In this document: positions 1-10,230 of the stretch, one piece after another | Layout: each line of letters starts with the position of its first letter | How positions within the stretch are numbered: position 1 is the first letter of the stretch | Assembly (NCBI RefSeq): GCF_009389715.1 | Contig: NC_052399.1 | Coordinates: forward strand, 2,062,938-2,126,937 | Direction of reading: 5' to 3' | Length of the DNA stretch: 64,000 nucleotides | Origin: Phoenix dactylifera | Lineage: Eukaryota > Streptophyta > Magnoliopsida > Arecales > Arecaceae | The notes under the pieces: model-generated | The model's database searches: none | What the model was told of the DNA's origin: nothing | Seen by the model: only the letters and a program-made list of their open reading frames with translations | Program-made: the position numbers and the translations under genes

Positions 1-1
1 T

Positions 2-577
2 CGGCCTGAGCGGTTTCCATCTGGAACCGTCAAGAAACTGCAGGCTCGTAGTGCTGGGCCCTTTCGGGTATTACAACGCGTGGGTACTAATGCTTACGTT
101 CTTGATCTTCCCTCTGATTTTGGTATTAGCTCCACTTTTAATATTGAGGATTTGGTTGCTTACAAGGGCCCCCTTTCTATTCCTACTGATCCTTTCGCTC
201 CGCCATCACTTGAGCTTGATGATACTCCTCTTCTTGATTCCACCCCATCCCCGACCAATCTAGCTTTACCACCAGCACAAAAAGAACATATTGATGCCAT
301 TTTAGATGAGCAGACTGTTTCTACCAGTGATGGGGGTGTTCAGCGTTTTCTGGTTCGTTGGCGAGGACGCCCGGAGTCTGATACTACATGGATTACCCGT
401 GCGGAGTTACAGCGCATTGACCCAGATCTTTTGGAGTACTACCAGAGTCATTCGTCGGGGTCGACTTCTTCTTACCCGGGGGGAGTTGGTGCGGACACGA
501 ATACTGGACTGATTATTTTGCGGGATTATGGTCGTCGCAGGAAGACGGTCCAGCCACTTTCATTGTGGCTGGATTGA
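2..577 (+). CDS. 3' end of Ty3/Gypsy chromovirus polyprotein (integrase C terminus plus chromodomain)
   Basis: An open frame enters from the left edge and ends at TGA 575-577, giving 191 residues. The first 35 or so residues (with RPERFPSGTVKKLQARSAGP and FRVLQRVGTNAY) look like the integrase C-terminal tail that binds DNA. From about residue 95 there is a chromodomain: EHIDAILDEQ, then RFLVRWRGRP and TTWI, then LLEYYQSH. In chromoviruses this domain is thought to steer integration to chromatin. The protein would act in the element's own replication cycle. The frame has no stop inside the window, so this copy may be fairly young, but protease, RT and RNase H would lie outside. The last 91 bases overlap the 3' LTR. 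Family and strand are secure; the exact clade (Reina- or CRM-like) is inferred. Confidence 0.88.
   Translation, partial: RPERFPSGTVKKLQARSAGPFRVLQRVGTNAYVLDLPSDFGISSTFNIEDLVAYKGPLSIPTDPFAPPSLELDDTPLLDSTPSPTNLALPPAQKEHIDAILDEQTVSTSDGGVQRFLVRWRGRPESDTTWITRAELQRIDPDLLEYYQSHSSGSTSSYPGGVGADTNTGLIILRDYGRRRKTVQPLSLWLD
478..485 (+). promoter_or_regulatory. Polypurine tract of the chromovirus
   Basis: GGGGGGAG lies just before the TGGTGCGGACAC that starts the LTR. It fits the primer site for plus-strand synthesis. It is inside the pol reading frame, which is unusual in place but consistent with the LTR overlap. Confidence 0.6.
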
Positions 578-850
578 TTGATGTTTTTCTTTTATTATTA
601 TTTATTTTGATAGGATTAGTTTGCATATTGTCTTGTGAGGACCTCTTTCGAATTGTTTTTATTATTGGGACTTATTTGTTATTTGGTGGCCCTATATATA
701 TATAGGGCATGCATTTGTTATTTTTTTTAATGAATTATTGCATGAAAATTAATCTTCTTCTTCCTCATCTCCTCTCCTCTTCCTCTTCTTCTTCCCCTCT
801 TTCTCTCCTCTTTCTCTCTGCATTCCAATCCCTACATCCGTCCTGCGTCA
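487..850 (+). repeat. 3' LTR of the chromovirus (copy 1)
   Basis: It starts TGGTGCGGACAC and ends CCTGCGTCA, about 364 bp. It holds a palindromic TATA region (CCCTATATATATATAGGG, near 691-708) and a long CT-rich stretch at 750-820. Borders were set by comparing it with two reversed copies at 19705-20157 and 23464-23811, which share the start, the GGTCCAGCC...GGCTGG segment, the TATA palindrome, the CT-rich tract and the ending. The 5' LTR is outside the window, so no target duplication can be tested. Confidence 0.72.
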
Positions 851-1704
851 ATTAAGCTATGGTCCAAGTAAGCGAGTTGCCCTTCAAAGTGAAGTCCTAG
901 ACAAAAAAGCAAGCATATGCTTCATCTCTCAAAGAGAATCCAATCCGATGGTGGACAAGCAAGAGACATGCCATGTAAAGCAAAAACCTAGTCCTCTTTA
1001 GTCTCCTTTTCATCCAAAAAAAAAAAAGAAAAACGACAAAACAAAACAAAACTAGGCCCAGGGGAAAAGGCAGCACTAGGGCTTCACGAGAATAAACAGC
1101 AGCAAGGAAATGAGAATCCAAGTCATCATAGGTTGTTTCCGGGCTTTTGCTTTTGTCAACAGGCGGGTTATCTTCAAAGATGATCGATGAGCATCCCTTT
1201 CTCGTGGAATGCTTTTATATATATATATATATAAAAGTTATATTAGCTTTTGTTTACTATCCTACTGGTTAGGTCAATATCTTCATAGTGGGTAGCACTG
1301 TCATCACGTTTATATTGAGAGAAATGGCGAGAGGAGGATTGAAATAAAGAGAGAGAGCTCAATTTGGTCCTTTACTGTGGGGTAATCTCGTCCCATTTCT
1401 CCCAAATGCCAGTTTCTTTCTTTGATGCGATTTGCCGGTATGAGTTGATTTATTATTTTTGATTGATGTATATGTGATCTTTTTATTCTTTTCACCTATC
1501 ATATTAATTGTGGATAAAGAAAGAATAAGTGAATTCGAAACATTATGTACATCTGCGCAGAAAGTAGAATAGAATTTTTAACACATTGTTTCACGTTTGA
1601 TGGCCTACTTACCATATAATGCTCTTTCAACATATGTCATGATACATAAAAGAGACTTTTGCGTATATATTTAAGCAAACAGGAGTTATTTACCTCTTCA
1701 AAAT
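851..1704. other. Intergenic, no gene seen
   Basis: AT-rich sequence with only short chance frames. It has an (AT)n run near 1217-1232 and an A-rich patch at 1014-1045. I see no coding, RNA or transposon signature. Confidence 0.5.
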
Positions 1705-2178
1705 CATTAAGTGTATGCATGCCACTCATACCACTCATGCATTATGAATTCTTCGAGCTATAGGAAATGATTGTCTTGTAGCATTTAATAAAGTTTGAGA
1801 CATCCTTGGTTTTTATTGGCCAAATGATTCCCGTAATATTATTCTTCGTGACTAAAAAAAAAAACTTATGATGCGATTCATTGCCCTTGTAAATGGCACA
1901 TGTTCTGCAACAAGTTTATGGTCATGGTCTTTCTCATGCTTATATTTGTGGTCTTGGCCTTTCTCATTAAGTGCATACATACCCCTCATACCACTCATAC
2001 ATTATGAATTCTTTGAGCTAAAGGAAATGATTGTCTTGTAGGATTTAATAAAGTTTTGAGACATCCTTGGTTTTTATTAGCCAAACGATTCCCCGTAATA
2101 TTATTCTTCGTGACTAAAAGAAAAACTTATGATGCGATTCATTGCTCTTGTAAATGACAATTGTTCTGCAACAAGTTA
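1705..2178 (+). repeat. Direct duplication of about 214 bp, period about 260 bp
   Basis: The block 1705-1918 recurs at 1965-2178 with scattered substitutions and small indels. Shared landmarks are CATTAAGTG, ACCACTCAT, TTCTT(C/T)GAGCTA, GACATCCTTGG, TATTATTCTTCGTGAC and TGTTCTGCAACAAGTT. Between the copies is about 46 bp of TGGTC/TTCTCAT-rich spacer. It does not match the other repeats in the window. Confidence 0.85.
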
Positions 2179-4589
2179 CATAAATACATTGGATAAGTGG
2201 TTACATAAGTATATTCTTAACATTATGTTATCTATTGACTCTTATTTATTTTTTTAAGAAAATTATAATTCCTAGTCAAGAACAAATATAAATTGACAGT
2301 CAACCCGGGGGTAGACCTTAATCTCCCTGTTTTGACAGCATTTTCCAAGGCAAGAGAACAAATATAAAAAATAAAAAGAAAGGTATGCAATGAGTAGAAG
2401 TCAATGCATTCCAGTCTTTGCAAGTGGGGCTAGTTCATGGATAGAATTCCATGAAGAAGAAATGTTTGATATGATTAGATTTGGATTTGTTTCTGTTTCT
2501 TTTTCCGATTCGATCCATGGTATGTCCTCAGCCTTTCATGTCAAAACAGGGGTCTGGAATGTGTCCTCTTCTGGTGGGACTTCACACGCACCAAAAGCTA
2601 CCATTATTGCAACGAAATTGCTCACCCCATGCGTGTTTGTTGCGAAGACTGAAGACCCAACCTAATGCTTGATTCATTGTTTGGAAGGAGCTTGGAAGAA
2701 AGCAAAACGACGAAAGATATTTTCCCGGCTTGAACACGACCCAAGCAATCAAGATACATTACCTCCATCATCATCTAACTTGGTAGTTGGTACCTTCGCG
2801 TTTACATTAAACCTAGTCTAAGAATCAAATTGACCTACGAGGTCTGCAATGTTTCAACTAATTTTAGAATATTAAATGTAGTAATGCCTGAACGAATTAC
2901 ATTTCTATGGGAGTAAAGGTTGGTGAAAAGTTAATCCAACGTTAACTCGTTAGAAATCAAATAGAATGAGCATTACAAGAAAATTCTCATGAGGATATAG
3001 TGTATTTGTGCTCAACATATCGTAAACGTGACATCATTAGCATAGCACAAATCTTACCTATTCATTTGTTTATCTAGAAAGTTTCAAAATTAGAAATTAG
3101 CTATACATTAGCAGGTAACCTTTCTCCAAACTTGCAGTGGAGTTTTCCAAATGACCCTTAGCAAAACATCAATATCGTCCAATATTAAAATAGACCAGAA
3201 GGTATGACCTCTAGAGTGGAGTTAGGAGTGTATGTTGGCCATTTACATCAAAGGGGCTTGATATCTCAAAGGAGGGTAGAGAATTGTACAAGAAGTGCTC
3301 AAGAATCATATAGTTGCCCACAAAGACTTATTTTTTTCTTCTCAAAGAAAAGAGAAGAAAAGAAAGGTGGCACCTACTAATTGTAGAAATGATCATAAGC
3401 TAAGTAACTTGGAGAGGTGGAGGTCATGCGCTTGAGCAGCCACCCCTCGGTAAGTAACATCGAAGATGCTAATCGTTTCTTCGAAATTTCTTTTAGCACT
3501 AAAATCTTTTTTTTTCTTTTTCTTTTGAATTCCATTAGGAGCTTCGTTTTTGTCAAGAGGATGTACGAAATCTCAACCATTTTGATGGGCTCGGCAAACC
3601 TATAACCTTCAAAGCACCAAATATATAAGAAAGAATAAACGAGAAACAGAAAAAGAACACCTAATCATGAATATGGCCAACAAAGCAAAGTTAGGTTTGT
3701 ATTTGCTAGATTTCATGGCTTCATCCATTTGTAGCCCTAAGAGTAAAATAATGGAAACTTCACTTTGTTAAAAATTCTCTTTGTCCACTTGGATGCATGG
3801 TGGACTGCAAGCTTAATAGAAACACCTCAGACAGTATCTTTAGCCGAGATTAGATCATATATAATATGATTTCCGATCAATGCGCCCATTGGTATTAAAG
3901 GCTGTTCGTGCTACATCATATTGTTTATTTAAAGAAGATCACATATTTTAAAGTCATAATATGGATGCAAGTCCACTCGACCGTTCAAAAGCACATTGCA
4001 TTTTTTTATTGATATTTATTTAATAACATATCCTTTATAATTCTAGTTTGAGGATTCTTAAGTAATCTATCTTGCAATCCTACCAAGTGCCTTCGAATTT
4101 GTGGTTGAACAATTTCAACCAGTTTTTGGTCTTCTTCTGGAGCCCACATAATGAGGAAAATGAGGTTATTCTACATTGATTAATCAATACGCCATCCATG
4201 TTTAACATTAGTTGCGATAGTTGCATATCTATTCCAAACAAGGATTTGGGCCTTTACCAAACCCATTAGCTTGATAATTTCAGATTGAGGGGGATAAACT
4301 TTTAGTTGGTTTTGGATTAGTTCTGACTCCAAAAGCCACGCCAGCCAACCTCATGTTTTGATCTGTTTCTACCCTTATGCCGTGGGTCAGGATAGTTGAG
4401 CATGAGCTGTCCTATCTTGACATTAAACATGGGACTAATCATAATACCATTCAAATTTTCTATCAAACTACCCTCTTTGCGAGCAATTACTGTATCACTT
4501 GATTTTAATCATGCTGATGTTGGATGATCGCAGACTCATGGGTCCTCTTTGTATTCTCACTTGTATACATCGAGGTGCCACCAGAACTC
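2179..4589. other. Intergenic, no gene seen
   Basis: AT-rich sequence. The frame at 2390-2665 (91 codons) has no recognisable domain and no gene-like neighbours. No RNA gene or transposon ends were found. Confidence 0.45.
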
Positions 4590-5260
4590 AAAACACTGCA
4601 TAAAATGTAAATGCTGACGTGGCCCGAATTCGTCGATTGAGTTGCCGATTAGAGTAGCCAATCGGGCCATTGACCAAAACAGTCGACTGAGCTGCTGACC
4701 AAAGCAGCTAACTAGGCTGCTGAACAAAGTATCCATCCATACCGACCAACCAGCAGCAGTAAGCTACGTGTCTCCAATTTAAAGCATATTTGAAACGGTT
4801 AAAATATCTTAATAGGATGGTTATAACTTCGTATATTTATAAGGCATATTGTGGGACAATTGCAACTCGTCTCACAGCATTTGGCAATTATTACACGACC
4901 ATGTAGTTACTGCACGTTCGACAATTATGATGTGCCCGACCATTTCGGATAGCCATCCTACGTCTTTATCCCTATATATAAAACCCTGGGGACCTCTAGG
5001 TATGCACACGCTATACTGCTATTGCTTACTCCAGTTAATGCTCTCTCAAATCTCTACTATTCCTTAAAATCTGGCCATCGGAGGGTTTCTCGTCGAATAT
5101 GTTTCTGCAACCCTAATTGTCTTTTTTATTTTTATGCCGGATTCTTCTATCTCCATGTTGGTCCTTAAACTTCAAGCAAGACAATGTGTCCGAGTAGAAC
5201 CAAACGCTATTCATGTCCCAAGTAAAAATTATCCAATCTTGTCAGGCTAGATTTTGGTGG
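4590..5260 (+). repeat. LTR-like sequence, borders not fixed
   Basis: The block has GC-rich direct sub-repeats at 4620-4730 (GTCGA/TTGAG and 'GCTGCTGA(C/A)CAAAG' motifs). A TATA-like CCTATATATAAAACC follows at 4971-4985, with CT-rich sequence after it and a possible CAACA end near 5266. This order is typical of a plant LTR promoter half. No TG start with a matching target duplication was found, so solo LTR is an inference. Confidence 0.35.
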
Positions 5261-5299
5261 CAACAAATAGCTTTGCTCAAGTATAGCCTGGTTCCAAGT

Positions 5300-7190
5300 A
5301 AATTACAAGGTCTTCTTTATGTATAAGCCTACTCCTAATATCATCACAATTTATTCCACGAGATTAGGGTGGATTAACCTTTACAATTGGCTACGCAAGC
5401 TATATCATATCTTTTTTCTTGAGGGAACAAATCGGGATCCCCATCGTTTCCCATCCGAAAAGCAAGCTCCGCCAACAGTTCGTCGGTCCCTAGAAATGCG
5501 TCTGTCCACGTTTCCCAACCGTTTCCCGGAGAATCGTGCGGTCCACAACGTGGACGTCGGCTCCTCGACGAGTGCGGGCCCCGCACCGTCTATCTGCGCC
5601 CTTCTCGTTCGGGACCACTTCACGTGATCCGCCCGTTTTCGATCTCGAAATGCCCCTGGTCCTCTTTCCCTTGCTTTCTTTTACCCCCCTAATCGGACGA
5701 CCCATTAAAGACGCTTCCATGTCCCCCCCCCCCGGTTCACTTCAACGATTCACGTGGAGCGTGCCCACTGTACGGCAAAAGATTTAATAATTATAACACC
5801 TATTTTCGAAAAAGAAAATTAGTCTAGTATTCTGCGATATTCTCGGGATACGTTATTTTGTGCCGTCTGATAGATGTTCACGTGATCATATATTTGGAGA
5901 AGCGAAACAGGATAAAGCCGTTCGAGAATATCGCCCGATGACAAAAATGTCCTTAAAGTAGGGCCGGACACGTTCACAAATCACATGTGATTATGGGAGT
6001 TCTGAGGGATAGTTTCGTCAACAGAAAAAAAAAATTTGAACGTAGTAGGGACCAACGGTTAACTTCGACCTGATTCTAGATTAAAGCGTTTCTCCTCGTG
6101 GGTGCTACACCCGGCGGCGATGCAAATGCACAACAGCACAACTTTGAAGAATCCATGGAACTCTATTTTTTTCAGGAAAAAAACGTGCCCTCACTCCGGT
6201 TTATATAAGCGAACGATGACCGCAATCTTCCACACGAAGATTTCAGAATTCAAATCTGGAATGGAGGAAGATTGATGCCGTTGTCCGGTGAGGATACTTT
6301 CCTTGTAGAACCGTCCAAATTTTTGTGGAGAAAAAAAAAGGGGAAGACAAAAATAGACTTGAGCTCACTGAACGGTGATGGGATTCGAACGAGTCGGAGA
6401 GGGAGAGAGATTACGAGAGCCGACAAAGGACTGGAGGGAAGAGGGAAAAAAAAAAAGGGGGGGGGGGGGGGGGGGGGGGGGGGAGGGAAGAGGGAAAAAA
6501 AAAAAGGGGGGGGGGGGGGGGGGGGGGTTAAAATAAAAGAAATATTAATATTTAACGGGTACAGCCTGTCCCGTGCGGTGGGGCCCACACTCTATCAATA
6601 ATTTTGCCGGTCGGTCACGTCTCTAACGAGGGCCCCACGCATCGCGCGCTTCCCCACCAAAGAGAGCGTGATCCCCGCTATCCCACCACCACTGCCCTCA
6701 CGTGACCTGACTACCGGCCCGCGCCCATTCGGTCGTCCCAACCGCGGGCCAAGCGGTCAAATCCCACCGGTCAGCCGGTGGGAGCCGAGAAGCGGACGAA
6801 GCGGGGCGCACTTTCCACGCGTCGCAACGGACGACGGGAACCGCTCGCGGCGCAAGGTTAAAACAGAGGAAGGGCGCTGTGCCCCCAACTTTCGACACGT
6901 GTCGTCCGAGTACTTTCGAAAGCGGCTCTGCTTGGCTCGGCGCGGCTTGGACGCCAACGGGTGGTTCGGGTGCGCCTTTGAGCGGGTCGCCATCGCTTAA
7001 ATTTTTGCTGGTCACGGGTTCGATGCCGCACGCTAGCAGATAAGCATGGATACCTAACCCACGCCCGCTGCCAGCTACGGTTAGCTCTTTTTCCATGCCC
7101 AGCGGACAGCGGTTTCCACGTTTCTGGAACTGACGCGTGCAACCGACGGTGTTCTAGATCCTACTGCGTTAGAGGCAGGGAAGGCGCGAT
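5300..7190. other. GC-rich intergenic region without a supported gene
   Basis: GC content rises at 5440-5780 and 6600-7150. Several overlapping frames on both strands reach 60-130 codons, but none shows a domain, and frames on opposite strands are equally open, as expected from GC-rich DNA. CACGTG-type motifs appear (TTCACGTGATC at 5618-5628; CACGTG also at 5752 and 5879). It could be an unrecognised promoter or a decayed element. Confidence 0.4.
6433..6527 (+). repeat. Duplicated purine unit ending in long poly(G) runs
   Basis: The unit GGAGGGAAGAGGG + A11 + a G run occurs twice, 49 bp apart. The first G run is 27 bases (6457-6483), the second 22 (506-527 of that kilobase). Both are all-purine on this strand. 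Homopolymers this long could form G-quadruplexes or be sequencing or assembly errors. Confidence 0.9.
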
Positions 7191-7199
7191 GCCACGGAG

Positions 7200-8437
7200 T
7201 GTTACGAAGAAGTTTCCACACACAGCATGAAGCATGGCGTATAACGAGACATACAAAACAATATTATTCTAGATTTTAAAAGGCATCTTTGTCATAGCGT
7301 TGCTCTCCTATCGGTGTTCTTGTGTTATTCAGACTAGGTGGGTGCATATGGACCACATCCTATTATGGAGTCATAGTTTCGTGTTGTTTACGTGAGATAA
7401 TTTTTTGCGTCAAGAGGAGCTTGGAAGTAAATACATTGAGTGATTTTAGTCAAGTTCTTTCTTCGCTAATTTTATGTTTACAAATTTAGCTTTTATTTTG
7501 TAAGAGATAAAATAATTCTGAAAACACTTTTGTGCAATAGGGCATCAAGCAGTCATTACCGTTTCTAATGAAAAAAAAATTGTATTAAATTAAATGAAGT
7601 ACGGCACCATGGGTCCATCTCCAAGACAGACCCATTTATTGTACCAACAACCGATTGGATCGCATCGATTTGCTTGACCTTACAAGGCATTTCCTTCGTT
7701 GCTAAGTTTTGGAATTCTTGATATTGATACCAAGATAATCAAATATAGTGTTCTATATATATATAATCCACTAATATGATCATATGTCAAAGTGGTGTGG
7801 GATTCAATATGTGTGACAGTACTTGTATTTTAAGGAAATCTGATCTAAAATCATGTGAATGCTTCATGTCTATGCTACTTTTGAGGAAGCAAATGATCTT
7901 AAAGCATGCAACTGTGTCAAATTGTCATTCTCTATGCTATAATTCACTTGTTTGAATGAAAAAAAAAAAAAGAACCGTAATAGAAACGGAAGCCAGATTT
8001 AGATCCCAATCATAAAGAAATCGACATGATTCTATTATAGATAATCAAAATAATAGGTCAGCTGCCTACCTGATTGCTTATCCTGTAGAAGGGTTGGAAA
8101 CGTCTTTATAAATGTAGATTGTATCCGAGGACTTGTCATCTTTGCAAGGAGTAGGCTAAGTTTTGATTGTTACAAGTGATGGTGACATAGAGCTATGCAT
8201 CAGGAATTGGTGATGCACATGTTGTTATGCCTTTTGTTTCATGTAGTAAATTTTTTCCATTCAACAAGAACTCTTTTGTTTCTCCATAAAACAAAAGAGA
8301 ACTCTTTTAAGCTTAATATGGTTTAGAATTATCGATACCGTTAACATTACTTTGATTTTTAAATTAAGTTTGGGACAATTTTTATGCATTACAAACACAT
8401 AACATACAGGCACCACACAGAAATAAAAATGGCCATT
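7200..8437. other. Intergenic, no gene seen
   Basis: AT-rich sequence with short frames only. No supported feature until the LTR target duplication at 8438. Confidence 0.45.
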
Positions 8438-8678
8438 ATATCTGTTGCTGGTGGTCCAAACCGAGAACGATTGGCACAGCGGTGTGAACGGGGTTCCCTT
8501 GGAGTTGGGTTGATTGCGCTCCACCTTCCACCGGAAAACCTGCAGGCAAGCCTCGCACCACCACTGGGGTAGTGGGGGCCCTCCGACGATCAAGTTAGGG
8601 GAGATTGAAGGAGAAGGAGAGATAGTAGTAACGGATAAGAGAATACTCTGGAAAACCTTTGCTTACCCTCCCCCTTCC

Positions 8679-8710
8679 CCCCCCAGCCTCATATATATCA
8701 GGCTGGGGGG
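8679..8710. promoter_or_regulatory. Perfect 11-bp inverted repeat around a TA-rich loop
   Basis: CCCCCCAGCCT (8679-8689) and AGGCTGGGGGG (8700-8710) are exact complements around CATATATATC. The loop resembles a TATA box, so this may be the LTR core promoter. The function is inferred. Confidence 0.6.
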
Positions 8711-8757
8711 CTTTTTCGGGGATTCGTCATCGTGTGGCACGATGGGGCTGCCACTGA

Positions 8758-8899
8758 CATGGCCGTTACAGGGCGTCGTGGGGCAGCGCTGGGTACGGCC
8801 CTGGCAGGGCATAGTGGAGCTCCGCTTTGTACGGCTGTTACAGGGGATCGTGGGGCAGCGCCGGATACGGCCGTTGCAGGGAGTAGTGGAGCAGGGGGC
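8758..8899 (+). repeat. Minisatellite A, period 36 bp, about 4 copies
   Basis: Units start near 8758, 8794, 8830 and 8866 and share (T/C)ACGGCC(G/C)T...CAGGG.(A/G)T.GTGG.GC. Odd and even units resemble each other more (GGGCAGCGC against GAGCTCCGC), hinting at a 72-bp higher-order unit. Confidence 0.8.
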
Positions 8900-8945
8900 C
8901 GCGGCGTGCCTCAGAGGAACAGTTTGTTGTTGTCGAGAGATTGCT

Positions 8946-9113
8946 GACTCGGGGTCGGATGACTGGATCAGGGGGCAGCCGACTCGGGGTCGGGCTGCGG
9001 AGCCGAAGATATCCGACTCGGGGTCGGATTGCTGGATCAAGGGGCAGCCGACTCGGGGTCGGGCTGCGGAGCCGAAGATATCCGACTCGGGGTCGGATTG
9101 CTGGATCAAGGGA
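8946..9113 (+). repeat. Minisatellite B, alternating 35- and 34-bp units (69-bp period)
   Basis: Each unit starts GACTCGGGGTCGG. Starts are 8946, 8981, 9015, 9050 and 9084, so spacing is 35, 34, 35, 34. One type continues (A)TTGCTGGATCAAGGGGCAGCC, the other GCTGCGGAGCCGAAGATATCC. The two 69-bp dimers are almost identical, so the dimer was probably amplified last. Confidence 0.9.
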
Positions 9114-9184
9114 CTGCCGTAGTCTTCCTGGGCGCGCGTGCCGGTCACGTGGGGCATGGTGGCTAAATTCTCCGTAACAATATC

Positions 9185-9790
9185 TAAAACGTTTTAAAAT
9201 ACATATATAAATTATCGAGTATGCATTTATATTGTTACAATGCCATAACATATAAATTTGGTGTCATCATTGCCATATAGCTTATTGATACATGTCTTAC
9301 AAACCGGTTTCTAGTCGGTATACTATAGTAACGAATATGTATCTTGATATAATTTTCTAAGAAACAAGATCGTCGAACCGAGATTGTGTCGATTTATGCA
9401 TACTCTCAATTGTGTTTCGGACCCGAACCTTTTTTTAGGGGGGGGGTAAAATTGAGGTTCGGCATGGGCTCTCACTAGTGATCCAATCCATGTTAAATAG
9501 AAACTACTACATTTTGAATCCAGGTCAGAAGGTCGAACGGAATTTACAGCTCAAGATGACATCGAAACGCCATCTTTAGTTTCTCCCCACTTGGAAGGTA
9601 ACCTTGAAAGAGATATCATCAAAGGACACAGTCAAACTGAGAGGATATTTCGGTAATTCTCGTCTCCCATTGGAAAGTGGGTCAGATCCCCTTCTCCCAT
9701 CCATCCAGAAGGAAAAAACCGCAAGAAACCCCTCCCACCGTCCGAAGGCAACTCCCCACCCCCACGGGATAAAAAAAAGAGAAGAGGCCA
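9185..9790. other. Intergenic, distal upstream region of the 10231 gene
   Basis: No gene is seen. A T-run followed by a G-run occurs at 9430-9446. Sequence becomes purine-rich toward 9790. Confidence 0.4.
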
Positions 9791-9796
9791 GTTTAG

Positions 9797-9829
9797 CCGA
9801 CCGCTAAGCCGAGCCGCTGACGCGGTCGG
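9797..9829. promoter_or_regulatory. Inverted repeat CCGACCGC...GCGGTCGG upstream of the acidic-protein gene
   Basis: Perfect 8-bp arms at 9797-9804 and 9822-9829 lie about 270 bp before the putative TATA box. Both arms contain CCGAC, the DRE/CRT core bound by DREB/CBF factors; the spacer contains TGACG. A role in stress control is inference only. Confidence 0.4.
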
Positions 9830-10069
9830 TGGTCCCGGACTCCAAATCAGGAATTCAAATCCAGTTAATATCGGAGAAAATAAATAAAACCATATTCGTA
9901 AAAAAGAGCAACGCGCCCGTGATGGATGTCCCCCAAAATCCCGATCGCCACGCGCCTGCTCTCCGCCTTTCCCGTTACCCTTTTCCTTATTTAATTGAAT
10001 TATTCGCATTACCTTTTTTTTTCCATCAATAAAAAAATAAAAAAAATCCGCTCCCAAACCCTCCCTCCC

Positions 10070-10076
10070 TATATAA
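10070..10076 (+). promoter_or_regulatory. Putative TATA box of the 10231 gene
   Basis: TATATAA in CCCTCCCTATATAATCC, 155 bp before the start codon. The stretch from 10080 to 10230 is CT-rich like a plant 5' leader. The start of transcription would be near 10100. Confidence 0.6.
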
Positions 10077-10230
10077 TCCGCAACGCAACCCTCGCCACCT
10101 CCCCAAAACGCCCCCGCTCGTTTTCTCTTCCCGCTCTACCCCCACTTCCGTCACTCTGTATACTCTGTATATTTTTTTCCCCTTTCCTTTATACCCAACA
10201 AACTGTTCTCTCTCCTCCTTCCCTTTTATC

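Larger units (their letters stand above)
8443..9179 (+). mobile_element. Solo LTR with intact target-site duplication
   Basis: The 737-bp block begins TGTTGC and ends GTAACA, giving nearly complementary TG...CA termini. It is flanked by perfect 5-bp direct repeats ATATC at 8438-8442 and 9180-9184. No pol or gag frame, primer site or second LTR lies beside it, so it fits a solo LTR left by LTR-LTR recombination. Inside are a perfect 11-bp hairpin with a TA-rich loop (8679-8710) and two minisatellites. Long frames on both strands here are by-products of the repeats. The superfamily cannot be named without the internal region. Strand was chosen from the TATA-like loop and is tentative. Confidence 0.85.

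Noticed and set aside
6250..6601. Frames with poly-Gly, or poly-Pro on the other strand
   Set aside because: They are translations of the poly(G) runs and show no domain.
7005..7045. tRNA-like T arm (CACGGGTTCGATGCCGC)
   Set aside because: No matching acceptor stem, D arm or anticodon arm could be folded around it.
5374..7142. Overlapping frames of 70-132 codons in the GC-rich region
   Set aside because: Both strands are equally open, no motif is recognisable, and no splice pattern joins them.
8514..9157. Long frames on both strands (202 and 164 codons) within 8.5-9.2 kb
   Set aside because: They lie in the solo LTR and arise from GC-rich tandem repeats with few stops; the peptides are just the repeat unit read in different frames.
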